In this document: one piece after another, positions 6,516-8,327 of the stretch
Numbering within the stretch: position 1 is the stretch's first letter
Layout of the letters: each line of letters opens with the position of its first letter
Assembly (NCBI GenBank): GCA_905210875.1
Contig: CAJLYN010000090.1
Span: 1 to 8,327, forward strand
DNA from: an uncultured Bacteroides sp.
GTDB taxonomy: Bacteria; Bacteroidota; Bacteroidia; Bacteroidales; UBA11471
Reading direction: 5' to 3'
Length of the DNA stretch: 8,327 nucleotides
The notes under the pieces: generated by a model
Databases searched by the model: none
What the model was told of the DNA's origin: nothing
What the model saw: only the letters and a program-made list of their open reading frames with translations
Position numbers and translations under genes: made by a program

Positions 6516-7616
6516 TCAGGTGAGGGACTCGCGGTCGAGGTAGAGATAGTCGTAGTGTACCAGAGGTTTGGCTCCCTTCTTCCCAATGAGTGTACGGGCC
6601 TTTTCGCTGTCGCAACCGACGCGTCCCACCCCGATGGGTTGTCCCTGGGGCGAGAAAATGCGCACGATGTCGTCTTTCTCGAAGTCGCCCCTTACCTCGG
6701 TCACGCCTATGGGCAGCAGACTCACAGCCCGGTGCGAGAGCAGTTGCTGAGTGGCGCCGGCGTTGATGTGCAACTCGCCTTTGGCAAAGCCTTCGGAGTG
6801 GGCAATCCACTTCTTGACACTTGATGTCGACTTTGTGGCCGGCAGGAACCGGGGGCAGAGAATGTTTTCGCCGTTGTCGAGCAGGTCGATGAGTATGTTG
6901 TCGCGTTTGCCGTTGGCGATAATCACCTCGATACCCTCCTGTGCCACCTTGCGGGCGATGTTGCACTTGGTGAGCATTCCCCCCCGGCCGAAAGAGGACT
7001 TGCCGGTCTGTATGTATTTCGACAGTTCGGCGCGGCTGTCGGCGGCAATTTCGGTAATGACATGGCTGCCGGCTTCACCGGGTTTCCCGTCGTAGATACC
7101 GTCGATGTTGCTGAGAATGATGAGGGCTTCGGCTCCCATCATGGTGGCAATCATGCCCGAGAGTTCATCGTTGTCGGTGAACATCAGTTCGGTTACCGAC
7201 ACCGTGTCGTTTTCGTTGACAATGGGTATCACACCGTTTTCGAGCATCACCTCCATGCAGTGTTTCTGGTTGAGATAGTGGCGGCGTGTGGCAAAACTCT
7301 CTTTCATGGTGAGCACCTGGCCGCAGGCAATGCCGTGTTCGCGGAAGAGTTCGTAGTAGCGGTTGATGAGTTTGGCCTGGCCCACAGCCGAAAAGAGTTG
7401 TCGGGCCGATACGGCGTCGAGTTTCCTGTCGTGCTCGATACCCAGCTCGCTGCGGCCCACGGCTCCCGAGGAGACGAGAATGACTTCGATGTGGCGGCGG
7501 CGCACCTCGGCCACCTGGTCTACCAGTGCCGAGATGCGGGTAACGTCGAGGGTGCCGTCGGGACGGGTAAGTACGTTACTGCCGATTTTTACCGTGATGC
7601 GTTTGTAGGCGGGCAT
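6516..7616 (-). CDS. proB: Glutamate 5-kinase (proline biosynthesis)
   Basis: This 366-residue cytoplasmic enzyme phosphorylates L-glutamate with ATP to gamma-glutamyl phosphate, the first step of proline synthesis. The amino-acid-kinase domain (about 1-260) shows VKIGSNVL with Lys10, the loop SSGAVGRSELG (49-59), NENDTVSV (134-141), DNDELSG (148-154), the nucleotide site NIDGIYDG (170-177), and FGRGGMLTK with Lys217 (209-217). The PUA domain follows (about 277-361, starting near FAKGELHIN). The length is normal for ProB with PUA. The loop after SSGAV is two residues shorter than in E. coli (SGAIAAGRE), with no frameshift visible, so this looks like a real deletion near the glutamate site. 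ATG at 7616 matches the family start. It lies 11 bases after the acyl-CoA ligase stop and is probably co-transcribed with it. proA is not downstream, where a hairpin and convergent genes follow. The region is richer in GC than the plus-strand genes: one 60-base line (7501-7560) is 41/60 G+C. Confidence 0.95.
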   Translation of the reverse strand: MPAYKRITVKIGSNVLTRPDGTLDVTRISALVDQVAEVRRRHIEVILVSSGAVGRSELGIEHDRKLDAVSARQLFSAVGQAKLINRYYELFREHGIACGQVLTMKESFATRRHYLNQKHCMEVMLENGVIPIVNENDTVSVTELMFTDNDELSGMIATMMGAEALIILSNIDGIYDGKPGEAGSHVITEIAADSRAELSKYIQTGKSSFGRGGMLTKCNIARKVAQEGIEVIIANGKRDNILIDLLDNGENILCPRFLPATKSTSSVKKWIAHSEGFAKGELHINAGATQQLLSHRAVSLLPIGVTEVRGDFEKDDIVRIFSPQGQPIGVGRVGCDSEKARTLIGKKGAKPLVHYDYLYLDRESLT

Positions 7617-7627
7617 GCGGTGGAAGA

Positions 7628-8327
7628 TTAATGGTTGGATTTCTCTCGTATCTCGACCCGGCGTATCTTCCCGCTGATGGTCTTGGGCAGTTCGTCGACA
7701 AACTCTACGATGCGGGGGTATTTGTAGGGGGCGGTTACTCGTTTTACATGGTCCTGAATTTCCTTGGCCAACTCGTCGCCGGCCCGGTCTTTATATTCTT
7801 TTGCCAAGACGATAGTGGCTTTTACCACCTGGCCGCGTATCTCGTCGGGTACGCCGGTGATGGCACACTCTACTACGGCGGGGTGGGTCATCAGGGCACT
7901 CTCTACCTCAAACGGGCCGATGCGGTAGCCCGACGATTTGATGACGTCGTCGGCACGTCCCACAAACCAGTAGTAGCCGTCTTCGTCGCGCCAGGCCACG
8001 TCGCCCGTGTAGTAGATGTTGTCGTGGTAGGCTTCGTGCGTCTTTTCGGGGTCGCGGTAATACTCTTTGAAAAGTCCGATGGGTTTGCCCTTGTCGGTGC
8101 GGATAACGATTTGCCCCTGTTCCCCCTCCTCGGCCGCTCGGCCGTCGGGCGTAAGCAGGTCTACGTCGTATTGCGGGTTGGGAATACCCATTGAGCCAGG
8201 TTTAGGTTCGACCCACGGGTAGGTGGCGATGGTGAGGGTGGTCTCGGTCTGTCCGAAGCCCTCCATGAGTTTGATGCCCGTGATGCGGTAGAACTCTTCG
8301 TAGACCTTGGGGTTGAGAGCTTCGCCG
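7628..8327 (-). CDS. AMP-forming acyl-CoA ligase, C-terminal part
   Basis: This is the C-terminal 232 codons of an adenylate-forming ligase that joins a carboxylic acid to CoA with ATP giving AMP. The reading frame stays open to the right edge (first full codon 8324-8326), so the start lies outside the window. The ATG at 8266 is internal, since the preceding frame encodes [20 protein letters not shown], which matches the family. Motifs in order are GFGQTETT (the adenylate-binding A5 motif), [23 protein letters not shown] (A7/A8) in which the hinge Asp follows the [19 protein letters not shown], and [10 protein letters not shown] with the catalytic lysine (A10). The [12 protein letters not shown] block with VRGQVVKA-like neighbours resembles medium-chain acyl-CoA synthetases (ACSM-type) more than acetyl-CoA synthetase. 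The exact acid cannot be read from this part. Its stop is 11 bases upstream of proB. The family call is firm; substrate specificity is uncertain. Confidence 0.9.
   Translation of the reverse strand, partial: GEALNPKVYEEFYRITGIKLMEGFGQTETTLTIATYPWVEPKPGSMGIPNPQYDVDLLTPDGRAAEEGEQGQIVIRTDKGKPIGLFKEYYRDPEKTHEAYHDNIYYTGDVAWRDEDGYYWFVGRADDVIKSSGYRIGPFEVESALMTHPAVVECAITGVPDEIRGQVVKATIVLAKEYKDRAGDELAKEIQDHVKRVTAPYKYPRIVEFVDELPKTISGKIRRVEIREKSNH

Noticed and set aside
6336..6824. Plus-strand open frame spanning the end of the GH57 gene, the terminator and the proB end
   Set aside because: It crosses a strong hairpin terminator and two real genes in other frames, so it is not credible as a gene.
7062..8194. 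Plus-strand open frames opposite proB and the acyl-CoA ligase
   Set aside because: Both lie opposite strongly conserved coding sequence. The GC-rich third positions explain the long stop-free frames, and the translations have no meaningful similarity.
8264..8266. ATG as the start of a short acyl-CoA ligase gene
   Set aside because: The frame is open upstream to the window edge and encodes conserved family sequence, so this is an internal methionine of a truncated gene.

Overview
The window looks like chromosomal DNA of a Bacteroidales bacterium. I infer this from protein sequences resembling Bacteroides/Parabacteroides-type homologues, a near-perfect Bacteroidetes -7 promoter box (TAnnTTTG) upstream of one gene, and A-rich leaders in place of Shine-Dalgarno sites. 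It reads as mostly core metabolic sequence. I see no mobile element, CRISPR array, tRNA or rRNA. I cannot name the genus.

Layout, left to right. (1) A Crp/Fnr-family regulator on the minus strand (9-707) is divergent from a MarC-family membrane protein on the plus strand (850-1461). The 142-bp gap between them holds a near-consensus promoter for the MarC gene and an 8-bp dyad near the regulator's start. (2) A strong intrinsic terminator follows the MarC gene (1494-1539). An AT-rich stretch then leads into a three-gene plus-strand operon. (3) The operon (1763-6415, gaps of 28 and 41 bp) encodes a glycogen debranching enzyme of the amylo-alpha-1,6-glucosidase type, a GT-B glycosyltransferase resembling glycogen synthase, and a GH57 alpha-amylase-like protein. 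It is a cytoplasmic alpha-glucan storage and turnover cluster. (4) A hairpin at 6455-6482 lies between the operon's end and the convergent minus-strand genes. (5) On the minus strand, an acyl-CoA ligase that runs off the right edge (7628-8327) is followed 11 bp later by proB, glutamate 5-kinase (6516-7616). These two are probably co-transcribed.

How the genes work together: the glycosyltransferase would extend alpha-1,4-glucan chains, the debranching enzyme would hydrolyse alpha-1,6 branch stubs, and the GH57 protein would act on, or merely bind, alpha-glucan. The GH57 protein is the most notable item. Its nucleophile Glu146 is present, but the position where family alpha-amylases carry the acid/base Asp is Asn242, and nearby residues also differ. 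It may therefore be a non-hydrolytic amylase-like protein, and it carries a coiled coil and a basic tail. Two lesser oddities are a glycosyltransferase whose donor-site KxGG lysine is replaced, and a ProB with a two-residue contraction in its glutamate-binding loop. I found no convincing undescribed system. These are residue-level anomalies in familiar families.
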